From: Hominisplanchenecus faecis
GTDB lineage: Bacteria > Bacillota > Clostridia > Lachnospirales > Lachnospiraceae
Direction of reading: 5' to 3'
DNA: 64,000 bases
Assembly (NCBI RefSeq): GCF_020687205.1
Contig: NZ_JAJEQE010000004.1
Location: forward strand, 55,285 to 119,284
The stretch's first letter is position 1. Each line of letters begins with the position of its first letter. A program made the translations under genes and the position numbers. Shown piece after piece: positions 1-10,057 of this stretch. The notes below the pieces were generated by a model. It saw only the letters and a list, made by a program, of their open reading frames with translations. It made no database searches and was not told the DNA's origin.

Positions 1-112
1 GCATTCCTGTGCTGTCTTTTTAAGATACCAAAATGGTAAAGAAAAAGGAACGATACCGAAGTACCGCCCCTCTTCTTTCATTTAATTATAAGTTTTCCAT
101 GCTTTGAAAATC

Positions 113-3100
113 TTATTTTTTAATTTTAACTCTTTTTGCTTTGCTCATTGCACTGATCAGTTTTCCTTTGATCGTTGCAATCTTGTAGTAATAAGTCTTA
201 CCTGCCTTCAGACCCTTCTTGTTTGTAACAGAAGTTGCATTCTTTCTGGTAGTAGCTACTTTTTTGTAACCGCTGTTCTTCTTGGTAGAACGATATACAA
301 CAACTTTTGCACCTTTTACTTTCTTCCAGCTCAGTTTTGCGTTCTTAGATCCGGCTGTTGCTTTCTGGATCTTCGGAGCTTTTGCAAGTTTCACTGCTAC
401 AGCTGCACCGGCTTTGCTTACAACCTTGCCGTCTTTGGAAACTGCCACTGCGTAGTAAGAAGCACCTTTGACTGCTTTTTTATCTTTTACGGTCGTTTTG
501 CCTGCTGCGGTTGTACCAACCTTGGTTGCTTTGCCCTTTACTACACGGTATACATCGTAAGATGCTGCATCTTTTACTGCTTCTACCGTTACATTTACAA
601 CAACACCTGTTTTGGTAACTTTTGCTTTTGCTGCTTTTACCTTCGGTGCATCCAGAGCAACTGCAGGAGTCTCTGCCTTCTTCAGGGCTGCCTGTGCATT
701 TCTAAGTGCCAGTGTCAGGCTTTCCAGGGTTGCTTTATCTGCATCTGCCGGAGCATTTTTCAGTGCCTTGTAAGCTGCATCAAATACTTTCCAGCTTGCT
801 TCTTCATAATCTTTCTGTCCCGCATCTGCAATCGCTGCTGCGTCTTTCAGTGTGTTGGCTGCGTTTTCTTTTGCTTTTTCCAGATCAGCTGTTTCCTGAA
901 GTACCAGAGCATCTTTTGCATCATTCAGATCTTTGATTGCCTTTTCAAGTTCTGCTACGGTTACTCCGTCTTTGCCCGGAACATCTTTCACTGCTTTATA
1001 TACTGTCACTGCATTATTATAAGATGCTACTGTATATTTGTTACCATTTGCCATCAGATCATCATAAACAGCTGTCAGCAGACTGTTCAGTTCTTCTTTC
1101 TTGGCAGCAACTTTGGTCTTCAGACCTTTCTTCGCATCGCTGATCGCCTGGATCGCTGCTGCGATGTCTGATTTCGATGCATTTGCGTCCTTTGACAGTG
1201 TATCTGCCGTTGCCAGAGCTGTTTTCAGCGGTGCGTAGCTTTCTTCTGTATAATCCGCCTCTTTTATATCCTTTACAGCATTGATCGCTGCTACCAGATC
1301 TGCCTTATCCTGTGCAGACGCTTTGTTTGTTGTAACAGTCAGTGTGATCTCTTTTGTGCTTGTCTTGGTTGCATCAGATGCCAGAGTTGCCGTTACTTTT
1401 ACTTTTGCTGTACCTGCTGCTGTCACTGTCACTGCATTGTCTTTTACAGTTGCACCTGTTGTACCTGCGTCTGTTACTGTGTAGGTATAGTTTACAGTTC
1501 CGTCATGTCCTTCTACCTTGCAGTCACCGGTTACCTGTGCTTTTGCACTCAGTGTTACTGTCTTGCTGTCTGCTACTCCAAGATCAATCGTCTGATCTGC
1601 AACACCTGTGATCTCGCCAACTACACAGGAGCAAACAATTTTTGCAGTTTTCGGGAATGCCTTGGTAACGGTCATGGTCTTTCCGTCTGCTGAAATCGTA
1701 ACGGTTGCACCGTCTACGCTTGGTTTGCTGATGTCAGTAAATTTGAATCCGGAAGGAGCCGTGTATACGGTTGTTGCCGTGTATACCGTCTCTCCTGCAA
1801 ACTTGGCATCTTTTTCAAGAGCAGTACCGTTTGCTGACCATGTTGTCACTGCTGTGTATGGAATTGCAGAAATATCAGCATCTGGTGCCACCTTTTCCAG
1901 AGCGGCCTTGATCTCATTATAAGATTTTGTCAGACCTTCTGAATAATCGGTGCCTTTGTAAAGTTTGATATCTGCAATCTTACCATCTACCTGATCCAGT
2001 GTAGAGTATTTAACACCGTTTCCATCTGCCTCGTGGTTTGTACTCTTTTCAGTATTGTATCCGATTGTAAAGATACTGGATGCATAAGATTTAAATACAA
2101 CCTGGTATCCATCTGATGCATTTACTCTTCCCGGTGTAGCTTCACCAGCTTTTCCATCTACATAAAGCTGCATATTTGTTCCGGTATATACCAGTGCGAT
2201 ATCATGCCACTCTCCCCAGAAGGTATCGGCATCATATTTATACTGTATCTCCGGCCATTTACCTTGTGCATCGCAGCAGTACAGGATCACGCGGTCGTTT
2301 GCACCGTCTACCTGGATACCATACTGAGAATCCATCTTACCAAGGATATTTACAACTTCATCAGTTTTATTGTTCAGTTTTACTTTTGTGCGAAGAACCA
2401 TCGGTGTATCGCCGGATACATCAAATTTATCATTGTTTGCTCCGTTGTTCGGTGCAGTCAGTCTTCCCTGGAATGCCAATACGCCGCCATCTACAACGAC
2501 CGTTGTCGGAACGTCATCTTTCACTTCCAGTGTAGCCGGTTTCGCAGACTGGTCTTCCATTGCAACATAGCTTGGTACTACTGCAGTTTCTCCGGCTACC
2601 GGTGCTGTATAAGAAAGCCTCGGTGCTGTGATCACAGAATCTTCGGCAACTGGCGGAGCCGGTGTTTCAGCTTTTTTCAGTGCTTTGATCGCATTTGCCA
2701 GTGTATCTGCGATTGTCTGAACATCCTCATCTTTTGTCTCGTCGGTAACAGCGTTTGCTGCATCCCAGGCTTCTTTGAATGTCTTGTAAGAATCCTCGGT
2801 ATATTTATCAGCAGATTCTACTTTTTCTGCATCTGCAAGTGCTGCTGCCAGAGCTTTGCGTGCTTCTGATTCTACAGGAACTGCATCTTTTTCACCGATC
2901 ACGCCGAATTCTGCTGCGTTAATGAACATATTCGCCTCAGCACCGGCTGTCTTGATAACTTCAACTTTTACATCTGTGACATTTGCGTATTCTGTGCCAA
3001 ATTCTAATGTTTTCTCAACAAAGTTCTGATCTGCACCTTCTGCATCTTTCTTTACATAAGTCCATGCAGCATCACCTTCTACCGTTCCAGCCAGAGTCCA

Positions 3101-4924
3101 GTTTACACCATTATCTGTGGATACAAAAACTTTGCATTCAGAAATTGCACCATTTGCAATATTTCCTTCTTTATCATAATGATTTCTCGGTATGTAAGTA
3201 AATGCTTTCACCTTTGTGGCTTTTGCCAGTGTAATGGTATATGTATTATTACCGGTCAGTTTTCCGTCTGCATAAGTTGCCTTTGGTTTGGATGAATCGC
3301 TCCAGTTTGTATGCCAGTAAGTATTGACATTGCCATCCAGTGCATTATTTATTGCACCATCTTCGCTTTTTGTTTCAACACTGTCGGCCTTACCAGTCAG
3401 CCCTTCCAGTTTTCCGTACTCTTTATCGGATGGTTTTGTTGTCTCTGCCGGTACGCTGAAAACCAGAGTCAGAGTCATGGTTTTTCCGCTGTCCTTTACT
3501 TCTGCGGTCACTTCAAGATCTTCTTCGCCAACTTTGATGGTGGACGGTTTGCTTTCGTCTGTGAATTTATAACCTTTTTCTGCTGTCAGGGTAGCTGTCA
3601 GGGTATAATCTTTTCCATCTTCAAATTTTGTTACTGTGTTGCCATCGGAATCTGCCCATGCAGTTGCAACGGTGTACCCTTCCGGCTCAGCCGCAGTTAC
3701 GTCAGCAGGTGTCTCTCCTGTTACAGGTGCGACTGCTGTAAGTACAGGCTTACTTATGACTTTGTCTTCTGCAACAACTTCTTCTGCTTTATAAATATCA
3801 ATCGCTGCGGCATTAATATAGGCATCTGTCTGATCGCCTGCTGAATGTTTTACTTCGATACGGATATGTTTTGCTGTTTCCGGCGAGAATGTCACATTTT
3901 TTTCATCAGAATTATTCTCCCAATCTGCTGTTGCCACCTGCTTCCAGTCTGTGATCGCAGAAACGTCATTAACATCTGCATTGGAGATATAAATATTGGC
4001 AGCGGTAATTCTTCCGTTTGCAACACCATTTCCTGATCCCGATCCCTGACGAGGCAGATAAGCAATCTTTCCGATCGTTTCAGAGCCTGCAAGGTTGATA
4101 TACAGATTGTTTCTGGAAATCAGTTCAGTCGGAGTAGTCATCGTTCCAGGACGTACTATTTCAGTAAATCCTTCATCTGCGGCAACTGTTCCGCCGTTTC
4201 CGCCCCAGCTTGAATGGTATCCTGTAGCTTCATTGTTATCCACAAGATTCTTCAATGCTGCATCGCCCTGGGAGGAACACTCTGCTTTTGCCAAAATATT
4301 GCCACTGTCTATTTTTGTATTGTCATCCCTGTATACATAAAGTTCTTTGCCGGAAATAAAAGTATTGTTCGGATTACCTGCAGTGTTCAGTACTTCTATC
4401 TTAATTTCTTTCACATCACTTATTGCATCTGTAAATTCTATCGTTGCTTTACTTTCTGTAAAACTCAACGTATATGGATCTTCCTGTACTTTCTTGAATT
4501 CTGCATTTTCGGCTGATGTCTTATAATAAATATTGCATTTTTTAATCGTACCATTATTGCCTGCACCATTTGAAACATATTCCAATTTTTTGACAGTTGA
4601 TGCTTCAGTCAAAGTCAAGGTGATATTGTTGTTCGAATTCATGATAACTTCGCCGCCCTGTTTAACCGGCTGATTATCACCTTCCCATGCTGAATGCCAG
4701 TAGTCGTCTGGGTTTCCATTTAATACAGCATTCATTGTATTTGTTCCATCAGCACAATCTGCTGAAGCTGTCAGACCCTCTGTAAGTTTTGTATAATTAT
4801 AATTCTTTGTTTCTGCTTCTTCCGAAGCTGCAAGAGCACTCAATGCTCCAAGTCCGGATACCGGTGCACTTGTCACAACCATAGTACCTACCAGTAATCC
4901 TGCTAAAACCTGTTTGAATTTCAT
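113..4924 (-). CDS. Large secreted multidomain surface protein (discoidin, LamG, FIVAR, Fn3-like)
   Basis: This 1603-aa protein has a Sec signal peptide (Lys-rich start, hydrophobic core, cleavage near SALAASEE). Three F5/8 type C (discoidin-like) segments lie at about residues 45-200, 210-380 and 505-680, each with a 'YWHS/YHSS/YWHT' strand. A FIVAR helical module follows near 690-755, then a concanavalin/LamG-like domain near 800-970 ('YGIQVDG', 'WHDIALVYTG', 'MQLYVDG'). After that come Ig-like strands, further FIVAR-type helical repeats (about 1180-1420) and two Lys-rich Fn3-like domains at the C-terminus. No catalytic domain and no LPXTG motif are visible, so it is probably a carbohydrate- or matrix-binding protein held to the wall by its basic C-terminus. 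The AAGGAAAAGG ribosome site fixes the start. The long plus-strand frames over it are shadows. Confidence 0.85.
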   Translation of the reverse strand: MKFKQVLAGLLVGTMVVTSAPVSGLGALSALAASEEAETKNYNYTKLTEGLTASADCADGTNTMNAVLNGNPDDYWHSAWEGDNQPVKQGGEVIMNSNNNITLTLTEASTVKKLEYVSNGAGNNGTIKKCNIYYKTSAENAEFKKVQEDPYTLSFTESKATIEFTDAISDVKEIKIEVLNTAGNPNNTFISGKELYVYRDDNTKIDSGNILAKAECSSQGDAALKNLVDNNEATGYHSSWGGNGGTVAADEGFTEIVRPGTMTTPTELISRNNLYINLAGSETIGKIAYLPRQGSGSGNGVANGRITAANIYISNADVNDVSAITDWKQVATADWENNSDEKNVTFSPETAKHIRIEVKHSAGDQTDAYINAAAIDIYKAEEVVAEDKVISKPVLTAVAPVTGETPADVTAAEPEGYTVATAWADSDGNTVTKFEDGKDYTLTATLTAEKGYKFTDESKPSTIKVGEEDLEVTAEVKDSGKTMTLTLVFSVPAETTKPSDKEYGKLEGLTGKADSVETKSEDGAINNALDGNVNTYWHTNWSDSSKPKATYADGKLTGNNTYTITLAKATKVKAFTYIPRNHYDKEGNIANGAISECKVFVSTDNGVNWTLAGTVEGDAAWTYVKKDAEGADQNFVEKTLEFGTEYANVTDVKVEVIKTAGAEANMFINAAEFGVIGEKDAVPVESEARKALAAALADAEKVESADKYTEDSYKTFKEAWDAANAVTDETKDEDVQTIADTLANAIKALKKAETPAPPVAEDSVITAPRLSYTAPVAGETAVVPSYVAMEDQSAKPATLEVKDDVPTTVVVDGGVLAFQGRLTAPNNGANNDKFDVSGDTPMVLRTKVKLNNKTDEVVNILGKMDSQYGIQVDGANDRVILYCCDAQGKWPEIQYKYDADTFWGEWHDIALVYTGTNMQLYVDGKAGEATPGRVNASDGYQVVFKSYASSIFTIGYNTEKSTNHEADGNGVKYSTLDQVDGKIADIKLYKGTDYSEGLTKSYNEIKAALEKVAPDADISAIPYTAVTTWSANGTALEKDAKFAGETVYTATTVYTAPSGFKFTDISKPSVDGATVTISADGKTMTVTKAFPKTAKIVCSCVVGEITGVADQTIDLGVADSKTVTLSAKAQVTGDCKVEGHDGTVNYTYTVTDAGTTGATVKDNAVTVTAAGTAKVKVTATLASDATKTSTKEITLTVTTNKASAQDKADLVAAINAVKDIKEADYTEESYAPLKTALATADTLSKDANASKSDIAAAIQAISDAKKGLKTKVAAKKEELNSLLTAVYDDLMANGNKYTVASYNNAVTVYKAVKDVPGKDGVTVAELEKAIKDLNDAKDALVLQETADLEKAKENAANTLKDAAAIADAGQKDYEEASWKVFDAAYKALKNAPADADKATLESLTLALRNAQAALKKAETPAVALDAPKVKAAKAKVTKTGVVVNVTVEAVKDAASYDVYRVVKGKATKVGTTAAGKTTVKDKKAVKGASYYAVAVSKDGKVVSKAGAAVAVKLAKAPKIQKATAGSKNAKLSWKKVKGAKVVVYRSTKKNSGYKKVATTRKNATSVTNKKGLKAGKTYYYKIATIKGKLISAMSKAKRVKIKK

Positions 4925-5079
4925 ACGTTTTTACCTTTTCCTTTCATAAATATTTATGGCAGACATCTGTATCGCTGTCTGCTTCTCCCTGTGGTAACTG
5001 CTGTTACTGCACTGTGAAACATCTCATGCTGTTCCACTCTTATTTTATTCCAAGACTTCTTCGCCTCAAAATTAGGTAT

Positions 5080-5108
5080 AGTATACTATACTTTTCATTC
5101 TATTTCAA
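5080..5108 (-). promoter_or_regulatory. Promoter for the large surface protein
   Basis: The minus strand reads TTGAAA, a 17-base spacer and TATACT. The -10 sits in a TATAGTATACTATA palindrome. The leader to the start codon at 4924 would be about 150 nt. The rest of 4925-5265 is AT-rich, and I see no gene in it. Confidence 0.6.
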
Positions 5109-5261
5109 GTCTTTTTGTAATTTATCACCAGTTTTATCACCAATATTGCGTTTCTGTTTTATTATTTGTGCTGCTTTTTTAATTATTTTCTGTTATTTCC
5201 TGCATTTTTCGTGCATATCAAAACCATTTTTTTGAGAATTCTTTTGCTGCACAGGTATATC

Positions 5262-5310
5262 AAAAGCAGGTGTATCTGCTTTATACCGCTGATACACCTG
5301 CCTGTTTTTT
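5262..5310 (-). terminator. Rho-independent terminator of the heptad-repeat protein gene
   Basis: An 11-bp perfect stem (GCAGGTGTATC at 5266-5276 pairs with 5291-5301) has a 14-base loop and T runs on both sides. It lies 45 bp past the stop codon of the minus-strand gene at 5355. Confidence 0.8.
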
Positions 5311-5354
5311 AAATCATATACTATATGCCGGATATCACACCAGTTTGACGTAAA

Positions 5355-8099
5355 TTACTCAATCGGATCTGTTTCAATGATAAATTTCACATTGCTGTCC
5401 ACACCGGATGCTTTTCCACTGAAAGTATCATATGTGCACTCATCAGAGCTGAGTGCTTTGATGCGGTCGATCACCGTGAGCAGATCATCTTCTACGGTTT
5501 CTTTGAGTTTCTTGGTGCCTTCTTCTTCGAATTCAGAAGTTCCGTCTGCCAGTTCTTTTGCTCCGTCTGCCAGCTGGCTGATACCATCTGCTACCTGTCC
5601 GCTTGCGGTCTGAAGGGTACCGGCTCCTGTGAAGAGCTCATCTACGCCGGAAAGCAAGGTTGCAGAGCCATCTGTCAGAGTTGCATTATTAGATACCAGG
5701 GTAGATGCTCCTGCCGAAAGCTGCGTGGAAAGCTGAGATACACCGCTTGCCAGCTGTTTGGTTCCTTTCTGCAGTGTCTTGACCCCTGCATTCAGTACCG
5801 GTGCGTTCTGTTTCAGTTCTTTTGCTCCGGATGTAAGCTGATCGTTGTATGAGCCAAGTGAATCGAATCCGCTCAGCAGACTTGCGATTCCGGCTCCCGC
5901 ACTCGGAAGAGATGCAGTCTGTGTTTTCAGAGTCTTTACATTTCCGGCAAGTGTATCGATTGCAGCATCCAGTCCCTGCATGCCTGTATTCAGTACTTTG
6001 ACACTGGTTGTCAGCTGTGTCATCGGTGCTTCCGGAATGCTCACACCGGAAAGTGTTGCCAGTTTTGTCTGCATGCCATCCAGTTTTGTGCTCATCTGTC
6101 CAGCTGCACTCTGAAGGGTCTCAAGGCTGGTCTTCATATTCTGAAGTGTTGCAGTCAGTGATGCCGTGTCGATACCCGGCATGCTGATTTCGACATCCGG
6201 TGCCGTTACCTGATCTACCGCTGTCACGCCAGTAGTATCTGCAGATACGGTGGTATCCACTTTGGATACGCTCGGCAGATTTGATTTTGCAGCGGTCAGA
6301 GAATTTACCAGATCTGTATTGCCGGCTGCCTGTGCTGCTGCAATCGCTGTATCAAGAGCGGCTCTTGCACTCTCAATCTGACCATTCGCCGTGTCAATCT
6401 GACCATTTGCCGCTGCCACCTGGCTGTTTGCACTTTCAACTGCAGAATTCACAGAGGATTTTGCTGCATCGAGTTTGCTGTTGCGGTCTGCAATCTGTGC
6501 ATTGACATTCTGAACGGATGTGCCCATTGCTGTTGCGATCGCAGTCTGTGCCTGTGTCTGTAAAGTAGTAAGGGCAGTGCTGATTGTCTGAAGCTGTGCT
6601 GCCAGTGACTGTCCGTCTGCCATCAGCTGTGCTGCCGGTGCTTTGATGGAGCTGTCTACTGCACCTGAAAGTTCTTTGCCCTCTGTAATCAGTTCACTTC
6701 CTGTCTGAGCAAGTCCGTTAACCTGTGATGCCAGTCCGGACAGACTTTCAAGAGAACTCTCAAGCTGTGCCGTTCCGGCTGCCAGAGCAGAAGAAGCCGC
6801 CTTGAGATCTTCCTGTGTACTGCCTTCTCCGTCCATTGCGGCATACATCTGATCGATCGCTGTGCTCACCTGTGAAAGACCTGTTGTCAACGGTTTCAGT
6901 GCTTTTGCACCGTCTGCCAGTTTCTTTTCACCTGCGATGTAAGAAGTCACACCGTCTGCCAGTGTGGAGGTTCCTTTTGTATAGGTCTGTACACCGGATA
7001 CGATGCTGTTTACACCATTTTTGTATTCTGTTACTTTTCCGGTCATAACACCCTTGCTTCCGAGATATTTCTGGATACCCTGATTCAGCTGTTCTGCACC
7101 CTGTGTATACGCGTTGATTCCGCTGTCCAGCTGTTTTGCACCGCCGTTCAACTGATCGATACCATCCTTTAAGGTCTGGATTCCGTCATCAAACTCTCCA
7201 TATTTCTCATTCAGAGTATCTGCACCGTCAGACAGCTCTTTGGAACCATCAACTAGTTTCAGTGCAGCATCCTCGAGATCATCCAGGGCATCTGTCAGCT
7301 CATCGGTATCCGAGATGCTGTCCACATCCAGCTGTTTTAAAATGTCCGTCATTGCTACGGTGAAGGTGGAGTCCATCTCGAAATCCGTTACATCCGCTGT
7401 AATCTCCAGACTCTCCGGAAGTGTGATATCTTTTTCCTGATCTTTGGAAAGGTTCAGGCTTTCTTTTAAACCTGGCATTGCCACACCGATCACAATATTT
7501 CTGCTTCCATCGGATACCACTTTTCCATTGTCGATCACAATGTTGGAGAAATGTTCATCCGGAAGGATCATTCCGGTCACCATAACAAATGGATTATAAA
7601 TATTTTCTGTCTTGCCGTCGATTTTTGTTGTTGTTTTTGCTTTGTTTTCATAATTTACCTGAATCTTCAGCTTTCCGCTCTTGCCGACCAGATCATTTGG
7701 ATCTGTTTCTACACCATCCAGAAAATATTTAAGCTTTACAGATACCGGAAGTTCTTTGCTTGTAGTACCCTGATAATAAATATCGGAACCGTCTGCCTGC
7801 CAGCTCATGGAGTCACCGCTTCCGGTGTAAGTTTCATCGCCCTTTACATTCTCGATATCCTGCAGATCGGATTTGTCTTTTATCGTACTGTCACCATTGC
7901 TGTTTTTCAACCAGTTTGATACGGTAACGTCTGTCGTATTTCCGGATGCATCCGCATTGACATAAACGGTTTCTTCTTTTGATACATCTGCGGCAGCTGC
8001 ACTTACCGGCACGCCACCCATTACAGCAGCCATTCCCACTGCAATTCCTCTATAAACAACTTTTTTTGTATTTACATTTTTTCTGATTTTTTTTGCCAT
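5355..8099 (-). CDS. Secreted coiled-coil protein with X-X-X-Leu-X-X-Gly heptad repeats (YhgE/Pip-like)
   Basis: The 914-aa protein starts with a Lys-rich segment and a signal peptide ending near 'VPVSAAAA'. Residues about 30-270 form a beta-rich domain. From about 275 it has runs of the xxxLxxG heptad type ('LKDGIDQLNGGAKQLDSG', 'QLADGAKELADGTSEF') with long Ala/Gln-rich helices between. The family is seen in YhgE/Pip and EsaA-type envelope proteins, but here there is only the N-terminal membrane segment and no C-terminal membrane domain, so I infer a secreted protein. The AGGAGG site 9 bases upstream fixes the start. The gene is divergent from the one at 8379. No partner transporter is in the window. 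Confidence 0.75.
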   Translation of the reverse strand: MAKKIRKNVNTKKVVYRGIAVGMAAVMGGVPVSAAAADVSKEETVYVNADASGNTTDVTVSNWLKNSNGDSTIKDKSDLQDIENVKGDETYTGSGDSMSWQADGSDIYYQGTTSKELPVSVKLKYFLDGVETDPNDLVGKSGKLKIQVNYENKAKTTTKIDGKTENIYNPFVMVTGMILPDEHFSNIVIDNGKVVSDGSRNIVIGVAMPGLKESLNLSKDQEKDITLPESLEITADVTDFEMDSTFTVAMTDILKQLDVDSISDTDELTDALDDLEDAALKLVDGSKELSDGADTLNEKYGEFDDGIQTLKDGIDQLNGGAKQLDSGINAYTQGAEQLNQGIQKYLGSKGVMTGKVTEYKNGVNSIVSGVQTYTKGTSTLADGVTSYIAGEKKLADGAKALKPLTTGLSQVSTAIDQMYAAMDGEGSTQEDLKAASSALAAGTAQLESSLESLSGLASQVNGLAQTGSELITEGKELSGAVDSSIKAPAAQLMADGQSLAAQLQTISTALTTLQTQAQTAIATAMGTSVQNVNAQIADRNSKLDAAKSSVNSAVESANSQVAAANGQIDTANGQIESARAALDTAIAAAQAAGNTDLVNSLTAAKSNLPSVSKVDTTVSADTTGVTAVDQVTAPDVEISMPGIDTASLTATLQNMKTSLETLQSAAGQMSTKLDGMQTKLATLSGVSIPEAPMTQLTTSVKVLNTGMQGLDAAIDTLAGNVKTLKTQTASLPSAGAGIASLLSGFDSLGSYNDQLTSGAKELKQNAPVLNAGVKTLQKGTKQLASGVSQLSTQLSAGASTLVSNNATLTDGSATLLSGVDELFTGAGTLQTASGQVADGISQLADGAKELADGTSEFEEEGTKKLKETVEDDLLTVIDRIKALSSDECTYDTFSGKASGVDSNVKFIIETDPIE

Positions 8100-8228
8100 G
8101 ATCTATTACCTCCTGCTGCCGCCTCTTCTGCGACATTTTCTAAGCCAGCTCCTCTTTTCACGTGACATTATATGCTTTGCGGCTTTTATATTTCATTAGT
8201 CACTATTGAGATGATGTATAATTTTTCG

Positions 8229-8246
8229 ACACATTTACGGAAGTGT
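8229..8246. promoter_or_regulatory. Possible operator between divergent genes (ACAC-N10-GTGT)
   Basis: An imperfect 18-bp inverted repeat lies in the 279-bp divergent region, next to TATAAT-like sequence at 8216-8222. A TetR-type repressor is encoded nearby at 9286-9855, so it could bind here. This is inference only. Confidence 0.25.
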
Positions 8247-8378
8247 ACAATTTTTTTACATCGCCGCTTCCTTTGCCTATTTTTCTTCTTTCTAAGAAGT
8301 AGTATAGTAGAAAGAAGTTAAGAATACTATAGGGTTTGTTTGTGTTTTTTTCTCATAAATAAAAAAGAAGGTGATATT

Positions 8379-9323
8379 TTGAATACACAGGACGTAACAC
8401 GCTCCGTTATCCGTCTGGAACTTGCAAGAGCTTTTCGCGGTATGGAAAGTAATCCGAAACGAACGCTCCGCAAACTGGCAGATCTCGGAAAAGTATGTGC
8501 CAGAGGATCGGTGCAAAAAGAAATATTCGGCATTTTTCAGCAGTGTCTCAGATATAAAGACAGTCCTTATTTTTCTGTTATGCAGAATCTCGTCAGAAAT
8601 GTATCGGCAGAAAATCTGACTACTTTCGGTATGAACCTCGGTTACAACAGCTGGACGGACGGTGCAAAAAAAATCCGTGCAAAAAGGGATAATGAAGGCA
8701 TCTTAACTTCCTGGATCCAGATACTGGATCTCTCACAGAACGAATGGACAGCTGAAAACCTCAATGCTTTTATTGATTTTTGGAAAACATATGGTGTCTG
8801 CACTTATGCTTTCCTTCCATCTGCCTCCTTTTCAGAGAACACGTTTCTGCCGGAGGTATTTCAAAAGCAGAATGACTGTGCATTCTTATGGTTTCTTCCG
8901 GATGTGGATTCTTTCTGTATCAATCTGGATGATTATAAAGATGTGCAGAATGTAATGCCAATCTTCAAAATGGAAGCTTTAATGGAATCTGAAATCCATC
9001 AGATATTAAGTGCCCACAAAAAACTTTATGGCGTTTATCAGCTATATAATGAACAGAATATCCGGGAATGCATTTCACGGAAAAGTCTGGGGCTTCTGTC
9101 TTCTCTTGGCACACCATTTCTGTTTTTTTTATCAGAAGACAGAAAAAGCGACACCAGCAGTGCCGCTTCCAGATTTGCCGTGGATACCCGCATGAAGCAG
9201 GCATATCCGTTTTTAGCTGTTGATTTTTATTCTGATATCACACGGATCAATGAGATTATTTCAGGTGATCCGCTCCCGATTCATATCACAGAACGGATGA
9301 ATCGGCTGATTTCTTCTGTTTAA
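8379..9323 (+). CDS. Unrecognised 314-aa protein
   Basis: I do not recognise this family. A TTG start at 8379 is chosen because GAAGG at 8367-8371 sits 7 bases upstream; the ATG at 8340 has no ribosome site. The protein is soluble, with no signal or membrane segment. It has an Arg-rich N-terminal helix pair (about 1-60), a segment around 'FGMNLGYNSW' (about 85-95) and alternating strand/helix character after that ('SWIQILDL', 'TYAFLPS', 'CAFLWFLPD', 'PFLFFLSED', 'AYPFLAVDF'), suggestive of an alpha/beta barrel. There are no clustered Cys, so radical SAM is not supported. Its 3' end overlaps the convergent TetR gene by 38 bp. Confidence 0.7.
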   Translation: MNTQDVTRSVIRLELARAFRGMESNPKRTLRKLADLGKVCARGSVQKEIFGIFQQCLRYKDSPYFSVMQNLVRNVSAENLTTFGMNLGYNSWTDGAKKIRAKRDNEGILTSWIQILDLSQNEWTAENLNAFIDFWKTYGVCTYAFLPSASFSENTFLPEVFQKQNDCAFLWFLPDVDSFCINLDDYKDVQNVMPIFKMEALMESEIHQILSAHKKLYGVYQLYNEQNIRECISRKSLGLLSSLGTPFLFFLSEDRKSDTSSAASRFAVDTRMKQAYPFLAVDFYSDITRINEIISGDPLPIHITERMNRLISSV

Positions 9324-9855
9324 CTTCCAGAATCTTTTTCGCCCCCAGGGAAATTGTCTCATCCAGCTGTCGGACAAATTCTCTGGGCTGCATAATATTC
9401 TCATCCATTATCCAGCGGATAATCGCCATCAAAAAAGCATCTCCGAAAAACCGCAGAAAAAAAGCTTCTTCTTTTCCGGCACCCATGATCTGATCCGCAA
9501 GATACTTCAGATATGGATCCATCACTTCTGAAAAATATTCCTGGAAAGAATTCTGTCCTTCCATCTTCAATGCCACACGGTAAAAATCTCTTTCCTGATA
9601 TAGATAATCGCAGATATCTTCCAGAAGCTGCAATGCATCTTTATATTCCTCCAGATGGATATTGCTCACAAATTCTGTATAAAAGATCCAGTTGATCAGA
9701 TCGTACTTGTCTTTGAAATGATAATAAAAACTGTTGCGATTCATACCGCATGCTCCGCATATATCGGAAATGCTGATCTTGGAAAGCTTTTTTTCTTTCA
9801 TCAGAGCTTTCATCGCCGCTGCCATCGCATTCCTTGTGATATTGGAATCTGCCAT
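9286..9855 (-). CDS. TetR/AcrR family transcriptional regulator (DhaS-like)
   Basis: 189 aa. The N-terminal helix-turn-helix is clear: 'ISISDICGACGMNRNSFYYHFKDKYDLINWIF' spans about residues 23-54, with the typical Tyr-Tyr-His-Phe-Lys turn. The C-terminal ligand-binding half resembles the TetR_C_8/DhaS group ('DFYRVALKMEGQNSFQEYF'). The target and ligand are unknown. Divergent genes at 8099 and 8379 and the lipoprotein at 10058 are candidate targets. Its 3' end overlaps the convergent 8379-9323 gene by 38 bp. Confidence 0.88.
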   Translation of the reverse strand: MADSNITRNAMAAAMKALMKEKKLSKISISDICGACGMNRNSFYYHFKDKYDLINWIFYTEFVSNIHLEEYKDALQLLEDICDYLYQERDFYRVALKMEGQNSFQEYFSEVMDPYLKYLADQIMGAGKEEAFFLRFFGDAFLMAIIRWIMDENIMQPREFVRQLDETISLGAKKILEVKQKKSADSSVL

Positions 9856-9933
9856 TTTCTCACCTCATAAACACATTTTTCCTGTATCTTATACCATCCT
9901 TCCAAAAGGTGCAAGCAACTTTTTTCCATTTTA

Positions 9934-9962
9934 TTGCATTTTTTTCACTTTTCTTCTATACT
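9934..9962 (+). promoter_or_regulatory. Promoter for the lipoprotein gene
   Basis: TTGCAT, a 17-base spacer and TATACT on the plus strand, with about 90 nt of leader before the start at 10058. Confidence 0.6.
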
Positions 9963-10057
9963 GAATGAAACAAAACAGTATCTGTAATATCGGGCACAGG
10001 TCGAAGGACTTCCTGCCAAAATCGTAAGAATGTAACTGAAATTGGAAAGGATTATAT

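Noticed and set aside
104..4516. Long plus-strand frames rich in Cys and Phe opposite the large surface protein
   Set aside because: They are antisense to a gene with signal peptide, domains and ribosome site; their composition is that of a mirrored Lys/Ala-rich frame.
8327..8533. Minus-strand frames across the start of the 314-aa gene
   Set aside because: No ribosome site and no protein-like composition; the plus-strand frame has a good site.
8379..9323. Radical SAM enzyme assignment for the 314-aa protein
   Set aside because: No CxxxCxxC or other clustered Cys motif.
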